From G958295935 sp965224235 (GTDB lineage: Bacteria; Chloroflexota; Dehalococcoidia; Lucifugimonadales; Lucifugimonadaceae), in assembly GCA_965224235.1 (NCBI GenBank), contig CBDCYP010000002.1:992001-1056000 (forward strand): DNA of 64,000 nt, given 5' to 3'. The position numbers were made by a program, and so were the translations under genes. Below the pieces are notes generated by a model. It was not told where the DNA came from. It did not search any database and was given only the letters and a program-made list of their open reading frames with translations. This document shows, piece by piece, positions 26,392-35,504 of the stretch. Every line of letters starts with the position of its first letter. The stretch's first letter is position 1.

Positions 26392-27315
26392 GTGTGGCGA
26401 CCACTGCTGACGCTTGGCCTTGCGGTCATCTGGGACCGTCTGTTTGGGGAGCCGCCTGAAAAGGTCCACCCCGTCGCGTGGATGGGCCGGGCCGTAGATG
26501 CCATCGGCCAGCCGACAGGGGACAAGGACACTGATCTCTTCCGAGGCCTGGTCGCTGCGGCAGCCCTCCCGTTGGCCTCCGCGGCGATCGCGGCGGCGGC
26601 TGAGCGGATCCTCAACCGCGCCGGACCCATCCCATCGATCCTGGGCGGCGCGTTCTTGCTGAAGAGCATGTTTGCGATTCGTGCCATGACCGACGAGGCG
26701 GCAAAGGTAGACAGTGAACTGGAGGCCGGCTCCTCAGACACCGCCCACAGGTCGCTCTCGCGAATCGTCTCGCGGGACGTTACCAACCTCGACGACTCTC
26801 AGATCGCAAGCGCAACGATAAGCTCGGTCGCCGAGAACGTCACTGACAGCGTTGTTGGCCCGCTCGTTGCGTACGGGGCGTTCGGATTGCCGGGGGCTGC
26901 GGCGTACCGCGCCATCGACACCATCGACTCTATGATCGGCTATCGTGGAAAGTACGAACACCTTGGAGCGGCGGCGGCAAAGCTCGACGATGCGGCGGGC
27001 TTCGTGCCGTCGAGGCTGGCGGGCGGCGCTGTGGTTGCTGCCTCTTCCGTCCTGCCGGGCTACGACGCGCCGGCCTCAGCCCGTACGATGATCAAACAAC
27101 ACGACCGTACGGAAAGTCCAAACGGTGGCTGGCCCATCGGCGCCATGGCCGGCGCCCTCGGAGTCGAGGTAGAAAAGACCGGCCACTATAGACTGGGGCC
27201 CAAAGGCGCACGGCCGTCGGCCCGCGACATCCGCCGAGCCAACCATTTATTCGCCGGCGCGGCCCTCGTGGCAGTCGGCATCGCCGCGGGGTTGATAATC
27301 GCCAGAGGGCACTAA
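26392..27315 (+). CDS. cobD: Adenosylcobinamide-phosphate synthase (CobD/CbiB)
   Basis: A 307-residue membrane protein starting at GTG 26392, two bases after cobS. It contains the family motifs LGEPP-like FGEPPEKVHPVAWMGR near the start, SRIVSRDVTNLD, SVAENVTDSVVGPL and YRAIDTIDSMIGY with the following Y-x-x-LG. CbiB attaches aminopropanol (or its phosphate) to adenosylcobyric acid to give cobinamide. It sits in the natural order cobT-cobS-cobD. Confidence 0.93.
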   Translation: MWRPLLTLGLAVIWDRLFGEPPEKVHPVAWMGRAVDAIGQPTGDKDTDLFRGLVAAAALPLASAAIAAAAERILNRAGPIPSILGGAFLLKSMFAIRAMTDEAAKVDSELEAGSSDTAHRSLSRIVSRDVTNLDDSQIASATISSVAENVTDSVVGPLVAYGAFGLPGAAAYRAIDTIDSMIGYRGKYEHLGAAAAKLDDAAGFVPSRLAGGAVVAASSVLPGYDAPASARTMIKQHDRTESPNGGWPIGAMAGALGVEVEKTGHYRLGPKGARPSARDIRRANHLFAGAALVAVGIAAGLIIARGH

Positions 27316-27346
27316 AGCCCCAACGGGCCTGTACACCAAGGGGAGA

Positions 27347-27960
27347 ATGAGATCGGCAAAGTAATACTAATCAGACACGGCGAAACGGACTGGAATGTCG
27401 AGGAGCGTATTCAGGGCACGAGCGACAGGTCGCTGAACGCGCGTGGGATGGCACAGGCAGCGATGGCTGCCGAACACGTCAACCGGCGATTCAATCCGAC
27501 GCGCATATGGTCCAGCGACCTCGCGCGGTGTGTGCAGACCGCCGAGGCGCTTGCGACGCCGTTTCGCCGGACGCCGACGCTGCGGGAGGTCGATCTTGGC
27601 CAGTGGGAGGGTTTGAGGTGGGCCAAACTACATGACGAACACGCCGGTTGGGTCAGCAAGTACTTCGCCGGTGACCCTACGTTCCAGGCCCCCGGCGGCG
27701 AACTGCTTGCAGACGTTGTGGAAAGAGGCCGGCGCTTCATACAGGAGGCGGACCTCACCACGCCCCAGGGTGATGTAGTCGTACTCGGTCACGGCGGGGC
27801 GCTCAAGGGTCTGATAGTGGCGCTGCTCGACCTGCCGACTGAGGCGATGGGCAAGTTCAGTTTGAGCAACGCGAGCCTCACCATTGTGGACATTACTCCG
27901 GGCATGGTCTACCTACAATCGCTAAATCAGACCGCGCACCTCGAACTCCCGCGACCCTAA
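27347..27960 (+). CDS. cobC: Histidine phosphatase, CobC-like (alpha-ribazole phosphatase); start defective
   Basis: The frame carries VILIRHGETDWNVEERIQG with the catalytic RHG motif, then WSSDLARCVQTAEAL, LREVDLGQWEG and VVLGHGGALKGL with the second catalytic His, ending PGMVYLQSLNQTAHLELP. In this locus it is probably the phosphatase acting on alpha-ribazole phosphate or adenosylcobalamin phosphate. The RHG motif lies before the first in-frame ATG (27448). The only suitable start, ATG at 27347 with an AAGGGGAG ribosome binding site, is one base out of frame: a missing G after it (MEIGKVILIRHG) would restore about 204 residues. It is either a one-base deletion or a base-calling error. Confidence 0.8.
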
Positions 27961-27990
27961 CCGGGGGGCTGAAACGAAAGCGACGCCGTG

Positions 27991-29529
27991 ATGAACGATC
28001 AGGAAGACCGCCCGATGGCCGCGACCCTGATGGTTCAGGGTACGGCGTCGTCTGTTGGTAAGAGCGTGCTCACTGCCGCTTTGTGCCGCATCTTTCGGCA
28101 GGACGGCCGTTCGGTGGCGCCGTTCAAGGCCCAGAACATGTCGAATAACTCCTGGGTGACGCCCGGGGGCGGGGAACTGGGACGGGCGCAAGCGGTGCAG
28201 GCCGCCGCTGCCGGCATCGAGGTATCCACCGACATGAACCCTGTACTGTTAAAACCGGAGGGCGACAGGCGGTCGCAGATCGTGCTGAACGGCAAGGCGG
28301 TCGGCAGCGCGTCGGCGCGGGACTACTACCGGACGAAGACCGGCCTGTGGCCGCACGTGACCGGCGCCCTAGACCGGCTAAGGCGCGAGTACGACCTAGT
28401 GATAGTCGAAGGCGCGGGCAGTCCGGCCGAACCCAATCTCAGGCACAGCGACATCGCCAACATGCGTGTCGCTCTTTACGCGCGGGCTGCCGTCCTGTTA
28501 GTTGGAGACATCGACCGGGGCGGGGTGTTCGGGTCGCTGCTCGGCACTCTAGAACTACTCGAGCCCGAAGAACGGGAACTGGTGCGCGCCATTCTGATTA
28601 ACCGATTCAGAGGCGACCCGGCGGTCTTGGCGCCGCTGCCGCAGATGATCGCTGACCGGACAGGCGTCCCTGTCGCCGGCGTGATCCCGATGATCCCCGA
28701 CCTCAAGATCCAGGACGAGGATGCAGCCGGACTAGACTCCGCCGGCGCGGGGCGGGTCCAAAGTGGCGCCGTGCGCGCCGCCGTGATTCGATTCCCCCGC
28801 GTGTCCAACTTCGACGACTTAGCCCCGCTGGAACGCTGTGGCGTTCACGTCGAATTCGTGACAACCACCGAGAAACTCGCAGGGGCCCATCTCGTGATTT
28901 TGCCGGGGACGAAGAGCACCATCGCCGACCTGCGATGGATGAAGTCCCGGGGGCTCGATCAGGCGATCAGGTCGGCTGCCAACAACGGAGCTGCGGTCCT
29001 CGGCATTTGCGGCGGTTTTCAGATAATGGGATCCCGCCTTGAAGACCCGCTCGGCGTCGACAACGCAGAGGGCGGCGGAGAAGACGGGCTGGGCCTGATC
29101 GACTCCACTACCACCTTCGCTCCGAAAAAACGCACGCGTCGGGTAGATTTCACCTTGAACACCGGCCCCGGATTACTCGAAGGAAAAACGGACGCGACAG
29201 GCGCGGGGTACGAGATTCACACTGGCGTTACGACCGGGACCCATACCCAGCCTTTCGAGGTCACTGCCCGCGGGAGCCTGCCTGAATTGGACGGCGCTAT
29301 CAGCGATACCGGCTGGGTTCTCGGCACCTACGTCCACGGCCTGTTCGATTCGCCGGACATCGTGGACAGGATCATCGGCAACGTGGCCAGACGGCACGGC
29401 CTTCCGAGGCCGGACGTCCCGCACTATTCCATGGAAGCTGAATTCGACAGGCTGGCTCACGTGGTACGAACTAACATCGACATGGACCTCATCTACTCCA
29501 TCGCAAACAACGGCGCAGGCTCCGGATGA
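27991..29529 (+). CDS. cobQ: Cobyric acid synthase
   Basis: A 512-residue glutamine amidotransferase that amidates the corrin side chains. N-terminal dethiobiotin-synthetase-like domain: QGTASSVGKS P-loop, FKAQNMSNNSWVT, EIxxAQxxQA-like ELGRAQAVQA, VEGAGSPAEPNLR and GDIDRGGVFGSL. C-terminal class I amidotransferase: LPGTKSTIADLRWMK, nucleophile Cys340 in LGICGGFQIMG, and His449 in YVHGLFD. A GTG directly before the chosen ATG could also serve. Its TGA overlaps the cobU ATG. Confidence 0.96.
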   Translation: MNDQEDRPMAATLMVQGTASSVGKSVLTAALCRIFRQDGRSVAPFKAQNMSNNSWVTPGGGELGRAQAVQAAAAGIEVSTDMNPVLLKPEGDRRSQIVLNGKAVGSASARDYYRTKTGLWPHVTGALDRLRREYDLVIVEGAGSPAEPNLRHSDIANMRVALYARAAVLLVGDIDRGGVFGSLLGTLELLEPEERELVRAILINRFRGDPAVLAPLPQMIADRTGVPVAGVIPMIPDLKIQDEDAAGLDSAGAGRVQSGAVRAAVIRFPRVSNFDDLAPLERCGVHVEFVTTTEKLAGAHLVILPGTKSTIADLRWMKSRGLDQAIRSAANNGAAVLGICGGFQIMGSRLEDPLGVDNAEGGGEDGLGLIDSTTTFAPKKRTRRVDFTLNTGPGLLEGKTDATGAGYEIHTGVTTGTHTQPFEVTARGSLPELDGAISDTGWVLGTYVHGLFDSPDIVDRIIGNVARRHGLPRPDVPHYSMEAEFDRLAHVVRTNIDMDLIYSIANNGAGSG

Positions 29530-30083
29530 GCTCGGACGTCACTCTCGTCATTGGCGGCGTGCGGTCCGGCAAGAGCCGCTTCGCCGCCGATCTCGTCTCC
29601 CGCGCAGCCGGCGGCGGGCCAGTGCTGTTCGTGGCCACGGCGCGGCCCGGGCCATCTGCGGGCATGGATACCCGAATCGAAAAACATCGCGCCAGTCGAC
29701 CCGACCACTGGCATACTATCGAGGCCCCGGTTTACCTGGGTCAGGCCTTGGGCCCTCCGGCCGACGTCGGCGCGGTTTTGGTCGACTGCCTCACGATGTG
29801 GATCAGCAACATTTTGTACGACAGCGGCGACAGCGACGCGCCGGAGTTTGAAGACAGGGCACGGGCTGCCCTGAATCGCAGCGCTGACGTTTTGATGGAT
29901 TGGCTCACGCCAGTGACAATTCCTGTCGTGCTGGTCACCAACGAGGTGGGCGCAGGCGTTGCGCCGCCAACTCGCCTCGGCACCGTGTTTGCCGACCTGC
30001 AGGGCGAGGTGAATCAGAGGGTAGCGAACCGCGCCGACGCCGTTTGGCTGATGGCGGCCGGAATTCCCGTCCGGATCAAATAG
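29526..30083 (+). CDS. cobU: Adenosylcobinamide kinase / guanylyltransferase
   Basis: A 185-residue protein with the CobU P-loop GGVRSGKS (10-17), FVATARP, the EKHRASRPDHWHTIE stretch with the nucleotidylated His (about His54), VLVDCLTMWISN, and VLVTNEVGAGVAPPTRLG. It activates adenosylcobinamide (phosphate) with GTP for CobS. It ends the plus-strand cobalamin run and its last codons overlap the convergent ATPase gene by eight bases. Confidence 0.95.
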   Translation: MSSDVTLVIGGVRSGKSRFAADLVSRAAGGGPVLFVATARPGPSAGMDTRIEKHRASRPDHWHTIEAPVYLGQALGPPADVGAVLVDCLTMWISNILYDSGDSDAPEFEDRARAALNRSADVLMDWLTPVTIPVVLVTNEVGAGVAPPTRLGTVFADLQGEVNQRVANRADAVWLMAAGIPVRIK

Positions 30084-31383
30084 CCGCCGGCCGCGGGCGC
30101 GCAAGAAATCGCAGGAGCTCCCCGCGCTGCGCCAACAACGACCGCTCAGCCATCTCGCGCAGTAGCCCCGCCGCGACGCCGCCCGTGTAGTCGAGCGCCT
30201 CGATTGGCGGACCCTGTATTAGTACAAGCCGGTTCACGCCGCGCGCAGCCTCGACGTTGCGAAGATTGTTCGGACCGACGGCCATGTCGCACAACACCAC
30301 TACGTCCGCCGCCTCGACCAACGCCAGATGCCGCTCGTGCTGGGGATCGTCGATCTGAGAAAACGGCGGCGCAGGAACAAACGACACGCCGAGCAACTCC
30401 GCCGTCTCTCGATCCGTATCGCCGAGTCCGAGCACGCCCGACGTAACGGTATATCCGGCGCTGACGAGTTGATGCATCACGTCACGGCCTGAGCCTGCGC
30501 CACAGATGACGTGCACGAGCACGCCCTTATCCTCATCGATCGTGTAACCGCCCGCGGGACCCAGCAACGACACCTGCGGCCTGCCGGTGACCGGATCGGC
30601 TTCGACGAATGTCTCCACTTCGAACGCCTCCCGCAGATTGGCCGGGGTTAGGACGTCGGCAGGCGCGCCTTCCGCGGCGATGGCGCCGTTGGACATGAGC
30701 GCCAGCCGGTCGCAATATCGGCCGGCGAGCGAGAGATCGTGCAGCGCCATGACTACCGCGATCTCTCGCTCGTCGATCTCCATTCGAAGCACGTCCATGA
30801 TCGAAAGACGATGCTTCAGGTCCAGATTGGCAGCCGGTTCGTCGAGCAGCAAGACCGCCGCCTTTTGCGCAAGCGTGCGAGCCAGTAGCACACGTTGCCT
30901 TTCACCACCCGACAGCGTGTCGAGTTGTCGGGCCTCGAACTCGCCGGAGTCCGTGCGGTCCATCGCAGTGCGGGCTATCTCGCGGTCCCCTGCCCCTTCG
31001 AGTTCGAATCGGCCGAGGTGGGGATACCTGCCCATTAGAACAGTCTCCAACGCAGTAAACGGGTGGTGTGCGTCGTGCTGCGGCATGAACGCTATCCGCC
31101 TCGCCCGTTCGCCTGACGCCATGGCGCCCAGATCCGCTCCGTCAAGTCGCACTTGCCCGGCGTCCTGCTTCAGCAGTCCGGCCATAACCCGAAGCAGGGT
31201 ACTTTTGCCGGCGCCGTTAGGGCCCAATAGCCCCAGCAGTTCACCAGGACGCACATTGAGGGACGTCGAGTCGAGAATAGTGGCGCCCCCAAGCCGCAGC
31301 GAAATGTCACGTGCTTCCAGCCCTCGGCCGGCGTTGGCATGCGCGCCGTACGCCTCGGCGCTTGCTTTGGTGGTGGATGACAT
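30076..31383 (-). CDS. BtuD/FecE-type ABC transporter ATPase with C-terminal extra domain
   Basis: A 435-residue protein. Residues 20-260 are an ABC ATPase of the iron-siderophore/B12 group: Walker A GPNGAGKST (54-62), FMPQHDAHHPFTALETVLMGRYPHLG, signature LSGGERQR, Walker B LLLDEPAANLD, and ALHDLSLAGRYCDR. A further 175 residues (VLVHVICGAGSGRDVMHQLVSAGYTVTSGVLGLGD...ELLGVSFV...DVVVLCDMAVGPNNLRN) form a Rossmann-like domain that I cannot name. The start at 31383 is the first ATG before the ABC core. It is the third gene of a riboswitch-controlled operon, so B12 or cobinamide import is likely. Confidence 0.9.
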   Translation of the reverse strand: MSSTTKASAEAYGAHANAGRGLEARDISLRLGGATILDSTSLNVRPGELLGLLGPNGAGKSTLLRVMAGLLKQDAGQVRLDGADLGAMASGERARRIAFMPQHDAHHPFTALETVLMGRYPHLGRFELEGAGDREIARTAMDRTDSGEFEARQLDTLSGGERQRVLLARTLAQKAAVLLLDEPAANLDLKHRLSIMDVLRMEIDEREIAVVMALHDLSLAGRYCDRLALMSNGAIAAEGAPADVLTPANLREAFEVETFVEADPVTGRPQVSLLGPAGGYTIDEDKGVLVHVICGAGSGRDVMHQLVSAGYTVTSGVLGLGDTDRETAELLGVSFVPAPPFSQIDDPQHERHLALVEAADVVVLCDMAVGPNNLRNVEAARGVNRLVLIQGPPIEALDYTGGVAAGLLREMAERSLLAQRGELLRFLARPRPAAI

Positions 31384-31408
31384 CACGTGAAGCGGTCCGC
31401 GTTTCTTC

Positions 31409-32632
31409 CTACTGGCCCGGGTAGGGCTTGAAATCGGCAAACCGCACGCCCATGAACCGATCCGGATAAAGCAGCACGGCTGTTTCCTCGATGCCTCTGA
31501 CGTTCCAGTGTGAGAGGGTGGTGTAGTACCTCGGCTCGGAGAAGACGACCCTGCCGAGGGCAATGGCCGGCGCCGATGCGAGGGCGGGCTCTGCCAGCAG
31601 CTCTTCGCGCAGCGCCGCCGCTCCGGGTTCCGGTTGCGTAATCAGGATGACGTCGGGGTTCATAGCCGTTATCGACTCGACGCTTATCGTCTGATGACCG
31701 CCGATGCCGTCGCGGGCGGCTGCGTTTACGCCCCCCGCGGCTTCGATAATACCCCCTTCGGTTGAGCCGCTGCCTGCTGCGCTGATCGTGTCGGAGAACC
31801 GGGCAATGGCCAACACGGCAGGACGGGTCGGGTCGTCCGGCGGGGGTAGGCGTTCATCCAGCACAGCAAGACGCGACTCGATATCGGCGATCAGCTCAAG
31901 CGCCCTGTCCTCCGCGCCAAGCATGTATCCCAGCAGCAGGATGTTGGGGATGTTGCCTGATGTCGAACTCTCGAGAGCGGTGCGCACCACCGGTACGCCG
32001 GCTGCCTTGATCAGGTCGACCAGATCGGCCTTGGAGAACTTTGACGCGATTACCAGGTCAGGGCTCAGCCCCAACACCTCTTCGGCGTCCCGTTTTACCT
32101 TCGGCAGATCGCTCACTTCTGAGGCGATGTTCGAGTAGGTTGCGTTGGCAGTAAATGACCCGATTCCGGAAAACCGGCCTGACCCGATCAATGCCGCGAC
32201 GATCTCGTCGTGACCAAGCGACAGCGTGTGTATCCGTTGCGGAGGGCCATCGAGCCGTACGACGCCGTCCGACGTTTCGACCTCGCGCGGCCATCCCCGG
32301 TTCGAAGCGTCGACGATGCCAGGCGCATCGGGGTACGGCGCCGACGTCGGAACCGGCAACGGAGCCGTTGTTGCCACAGGGGTTGGCGCGGGTAACGCCG
32401 GCTGGGTTGGCAGGGCGGGGTCGGGGGCCGCCGCGGGACGCGCAGTTGGGGCGGGTAAGGTGGTGTCGGCCGGCCGGGGGGTGTCAGGGGCCCGTGCCGT
32501 CGGCCTCGGCGCGCTTTCCTGCGACGCGTCGCCGCAGCCGACGAGGGCCAGCGACGTGGTAGTCGCCAAGACAATCAGGCCTATGCCGAATCGTATTCGT
32601 CCATTCAAGGTCAATAAGATCGAATCTCCCAT
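31409..32632 (-). CDS. BtuF-like periplasmic/lipoprotein corrinoid-binding protein
   Basis: A 407-residue binding protein. The signal peptide ends with a lipobox (LALVGCG, Cys about 33). A linker rich in Pro, Ala and Thr (about 40-105) precedes a class III periplasmic-binding domain: RIHTLSLGHDEIVAALIGSGRFSGIGS, SPDLVIASKFSKADLVDLIKAAGVPVV, SVESITAMNPDVILITQPEP and FSEPRYYTTLSHWN. Such domains capture siderophores, heme or cobalamin; the riboswitch argues for corrinoid. It lies between its permease and ATPase genes with gaps of 20 and 25 bases. Confidence 0.9.
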   Translation of the reverse strand: MGDSILLTLNGRIRFGIGLIVLATTTSLALVGCGDASQESAPRPTARAPDTPRPADTTLPAPTARPAAAPDPALPTQPALPAPTPVATTAPLPVPTSAPYPDAPGIVDASNRGWPREVETSDGVVRLDGPPQRIHTLSLGHDEIVAALIGSGRFSGIGSFTANATYSNIASEVSDLPKVKRDAEEVLGLSPDLVIASKFSKADLVDLIKAAGVPVVRTALESSTSGNIPNILLLGYMLGAEDRALELIADIESRLAVLDERLPPPDDPTRPAVLAIARFSDTISAAGSGSTEGGIIEAAGGVNAAARDGIGGHQTISVESITAMNPDVILITQPEPGAAALREELLAEPALASAPAIALGRVVFSEPRYYTTLSHWNVRGIEETAVLLYPDRFMGVRFADFKPYPGQ

Positions 32633-32652
32633 CAGCGGTTACGGGGTCGCCG

Positions 32653-33807
32653 TTAGATCAACCCCGCCCGCGCCTTGTTGCGTATCAGCAGAAACAGAAA
32701 GAATGGCGCTCCCACGAACGACGTGACGATCCCCACCCGCACCTCGGCCGGGGCAACTACCACCCGCGCCAGCGTGTCTGCGGCAAGCAGGAACAGGCCG
32801 CCGCCCAACGCGCTTAACGGAACCAGCACGCGATGGTCGGAGCCGACAACGAGCCGCAGCGCATGCGGCACGACGAGCCCCACGAACGCGATCGTCCCCG
32901 AAAACGCAACCGCGGTCCCCGTGATCAGGGACGCTGCGACCAGCAACACGTTCCGGGTAAACCCGACGCGCACCCCCAACGACCTCGCCTCCTCCTCGCT
33001 CACCATGAGCAGATTCAGGTCGCGCGCCAGTACGACGGCCGCCGCCGCTCCGGCCAACACGAATGGAGCCGCCAGTCGAATCTCTGTCCAGCGTGACGCG
33101 TCGAGCCCTCCGGCCAGCCAGAAGATCATCGCCCGCTGTGACTCGGGGTCTTCGGTGTAGAGCACGATCGCCGATATGACAGCGGCCAGAAAAGCGCTCA
33201 CCGCCACGCCGGTAAGTAATAACGCGGCCATCGAAAATCGCCCACCAGTCGACGCCACCGCGTACACCACCAGCAGAGCCCCCGCCGCTCCTGCGAACGC
33301 CATCGCCGGCAGGGCGAGCGGGAACGCCGCATTGGCGCCGATTGCGATGGCAACGACCGCGCCGACCGCGCCGCCGGTAGATACGCCGATAATACCGGGG
33401 TCGGCCATCGGGTTTCGGAACAGCCCCTGCATGATGGCGCCGGATACGCCGAGCGCTCCGCCGACCAGCAACGCCAGCACGATGCGGGGCAGTCGGATCG
33501 TCTCGACTATCGCCCACTCGGTGGAGTTTGCGGCGCTGTCTGCCAAGCCGGCGAGGTCCAGCAAGACACTCACCGCCAGCGACGGCGGCATCGCGTAGGG
33601 TCCAACGGATACGGCAACCCCCGCCATCAGGGTCGTGGCCGCAATCAACACAGCCGACCCGGCGGCGAGCCTGCGCAATACCGGCGAACCGGCCAGCTCC
33701 CGGATTCGGAAACCGACGCGGATACGACGCGACGATGAAGCCTCGGATTGGTCTTCAGACACCCCCGATCGCGGGTCGGGAGCGCGGAGATCGCTCGACT
33801 GCAACAT
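32653..33807 (-). CDS. BtuC/FecCD-type ABC permease
   Basis: A 384-residue permease with about nine or ten membrane segments. Family motifs: LRLPRIVLALLVGGALGVSGAIMQGLFRNPMADPGIIGVSTGGAVGA near residues 105-150 and GTIAFVGLVVPHALRLVVGSDHR, then FVGAPFFLFLLIRNK at the end. I chose the ATG at 33807, giving a Ser/Arg-rich cytoplasmic lead of about 45 residues. It is the first gene after the cobalamin riboswitch. Confidence 0.93.
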   Translation of the reverse strand: MLQSSDLRAPDPRSGVSEDQSEASSSRRIRVGFRIRELAGSPVLRRLAAGSAVLIAATTLMAGVAVSVGPYAMPPSLAVSVLLDLAGLADSAANSTEWAIVETIRLPRIVLALLVGGALGVSGAIMQGLFRNPMADPGIIGVSTGGAVGAVVAIAIGANAAFPLALPAMAFAGAAGALLVVYAVASTGGRFSMAALLLTGVAVSAFLAAVISAIVLYTEDPESQRAMIFWLAGGLDASRWTEIRLAAPFVLAGAAAAVVLARDLNLLMVSEEEARSLGVRVGFTRNVLLVAASLITGTAVAFSGTIAFVGLVVPHALRLVVGSDHRVLVPLSALGGGLFLLAADTLARVVVAPAEVRVGIVTSFVGAPFFLFLLIRNKARAGLI

Positions 33808-33914
33808 ATATCCCCGGCCGCGTCGCGCCAAGGGACAAAGCGTGTGAACTGCGCCGGCTTTGACACCGGGAAAATACAATCACGGTCTGAGGCGCTCCCT
33901 TGGCGAGGAGCGGC

Positions 33915-34105
33915 CACTCAGCCCTGCCCGGCAGGTCTCCTGACTCCCGGATCATCGCCTAAAACCGCGCCTTCCCATCCGCGCTACGCAGACAGTGGCA
34001 TTAGCGGTCGGCTAACCGGTCACAGTGGCGCCACCGCAGCGGATTCTCACCGCTTTCCCTGTTTGCCGCTCGATTGTCGAGCGGCGCCGGACAGGTATGG
34101 CTTTT
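33915..34105 (-). promoter_or_regulatory. Cobalamin (adenosylcobalamin) riboswitch
   Basis: Read on the minus strand, the region has the diagnostic B12-box elements in order: ACAGGGAAAGCGGTGAGAAT, CGCTGCGGT.GCGCCACTGT, GCCACTG, GGGAAGGCGCGG, and the 3' box GGGAGTCAGGAGACCTGCC (33931-33949 on the plus strand as gcaggtctcctgactcccg). It lies about 110 bases before the btuC-like start. Binding of adenosylcobalamin should turn off the uptake operon. Confidence 0.95.
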
Positions 34106-34527
34106 GTGACGGTTTCGGACACTACGCCCGCACAAAGACAGCGTCAATACCAATCCAGCGGCAATATTTATGATTCGACCGGACTGTCACCTCGTTGGCT
34201 GCCCACCCCAAATCTCTTCCACCGATTCCAGGGATGGCCATGATTGGTGCGAACGGCGGTACCCACGCGGTCAGACGATGGTCTCCGGGCGGCGTAGACG
34301 TTAACCACCGTCCCTGCCCAAGAGGCGAATCGGGGCGCGGTCCTGCGCGTCGGCAACTGTGTCGGTACGATATGTACTCCGGCCGGATTAGACCGAACGC
34401 GGTAAAATAGAAAGTTCACTGGCGAAAACACGGGCATTGGCGTCGACGGCCTATCTTGTGGAGCAACCTCTGTAGGCATCAACATGAACGCAACGGTCGA
34501 GTTGGCGAACGAGAGAGGACCCCGCGT
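34106..34527. other. Intergenic region upstream of the riboswitch and zinc-ribbon gene
   Basis: About 420 bases between divergent genes. It should hold the promoter of the btuCFD operon and that of the small zinc-ribbon gene. No further gene, hairpin or repeat was recognised. Confidence 0.4.
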
Positions 34528-34740
34528 ATGAACCCGGCAGCAAAAGGCGCTAACAAAGCTCGCGCCGCAGGCAACGATCCTGAGCCGCAGGAAGGGTGCA
34601 CCCACCATTGGTTCATCGACCCGCCGAACGGCGCTGTGAGCATCGGGCACTGTCAGAAATGCGGAGAAGACCGCGAGTTCCGCAACTCCATCGAGTACTC
34701 ATCCTGGTATGGAACCAGGAATTCCGGGAAGTCGAAATAG
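34528..34740 (+). CDS. Small zinc-ribbon-like protein
   Basis: A 70-residue protein from the ATG at 34528. A single motif CTHHWFIDPPNG...GHCQKCGEDREFRN (about 24-53) shows a Cys/His plus Cys-x-x-Cys arrangement expected to bind zinc; the rest is charged and probably disordered. Similar short proteins are common in Chloroflexota genomes, but no role is known to me. It converges on cofE with an eight-base gap. Confidence 0.7.
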   Translation: MNPAAKGANKARAAGNDPEPQEGCTHHWFIDPPNGAVSIGHCQKCGEDREFRNSIEYSSWYGTRNSGKSK

Positions 34741-34748
34741 CCTGACGC

Positions 34749-35504
34749 CTACCGGAAAAGGTCGCGCTCCGGGCTCCTGAGCAGGACGCCGGCGCCGACG
34801 TTGCCGGGCAAAACCCCTGCACCCCGTATTACTGCGGCTGGAACGCGCCCGATCTCGCCCATTACGATCTGAGCCGCCGAAGCCAGTTCGTCGGCCACCG
34901 ACACCAAAGTTGAAGCCAGGACCCTGCCGTGGTCGTCTATACGGCCCCTCAGGTCCGCGAGAGGCGCGAAACCGCTGACGCCGATCGCAACATTCATTGA
35001 GCCTTCGCGCCAGGGCCTGTTGAACGAGTCGGAGATGATCACCGCCACGTTTCCTCCCGCCCCCGACTCAAGCCCTGTGCGGATCCGCTCCGCTGAAGCG
35101 TCGGGGTCGACCGGCAGGGTGGTCACCGAGTCATCGCCAGGCACATTCGAACCGTCCACGCCGGCGTTGGCGCAGATCAACCCGTGACGCGTTTCGACGA
35201 TCAACACACCCGGCACCGCTCTGACGATCCGCACAGACTCGTCCATCACTATTTGGACCAGCCGGGGGTCTTTGCCAACCCGATTCGCCAACGCAACCGC
35301 CTCAGACGTCAGCGTGATCTGACTCAGCTTGCGGATAGCGCCCTCGGACTTCGAAACCACCTTTTGAGCCACCACCACCACGTCACCTGGCATGATTTCG
35401 ACACCGGAACTGTGGGCCGCTGTCGAAATCAGCGCCGTGAGATCGTCGCCGGGCGCCACCTCGGCGATACCCTCGACGGCCGACACCTCAAAACTTCTTG
35501 GCAT
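34749..35504 (-). CDS. cofE: Coenzyme F420-0:L-glutamate ligase
   Basis: A 251-residue CofE, which adds glutamates to F420-0. Motifs: VVVAQKVVSKSEGAIRKL, ANRVGKDPRLVQIVMDESVRIVR, HGLICANAGVDGSNV, DSFNRPWREGSMNVAIGVSGFAPLADLRGRID, and ADELASAAQIVMGE near the end. The start at 35504 has GAAGGAG nine bases upstream; a longer frame to 35537 is not needed. It implies that the organism makes the deazaflavin F420, as many Chloroflexota and Actinobacteria do. No other F420 gene is in the window. Confidence 0.95.
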   Translation of the reverse strand: MPRSFEVSAVEGIAEVAPGDDLTALISTAAHSSGVEIMPGDVVVVAQKVVSKSEGAIRKLSQITLTSEAVALANRVGKDPRLVQIVMDESVRIVRAVPGVLIVETRHGLICANAGVDGSNVPGDDSVTTLPVDPDASAERIRTGLESGAGGNVAVIISDSFNRPWREGSMNVAIGVSGFAPLADLRGRIDDHGRVLASTLVSVADELASAAQIVMGEIGRVPAAVIRGAGVLPGNVGAGVLLRSPERDLFR

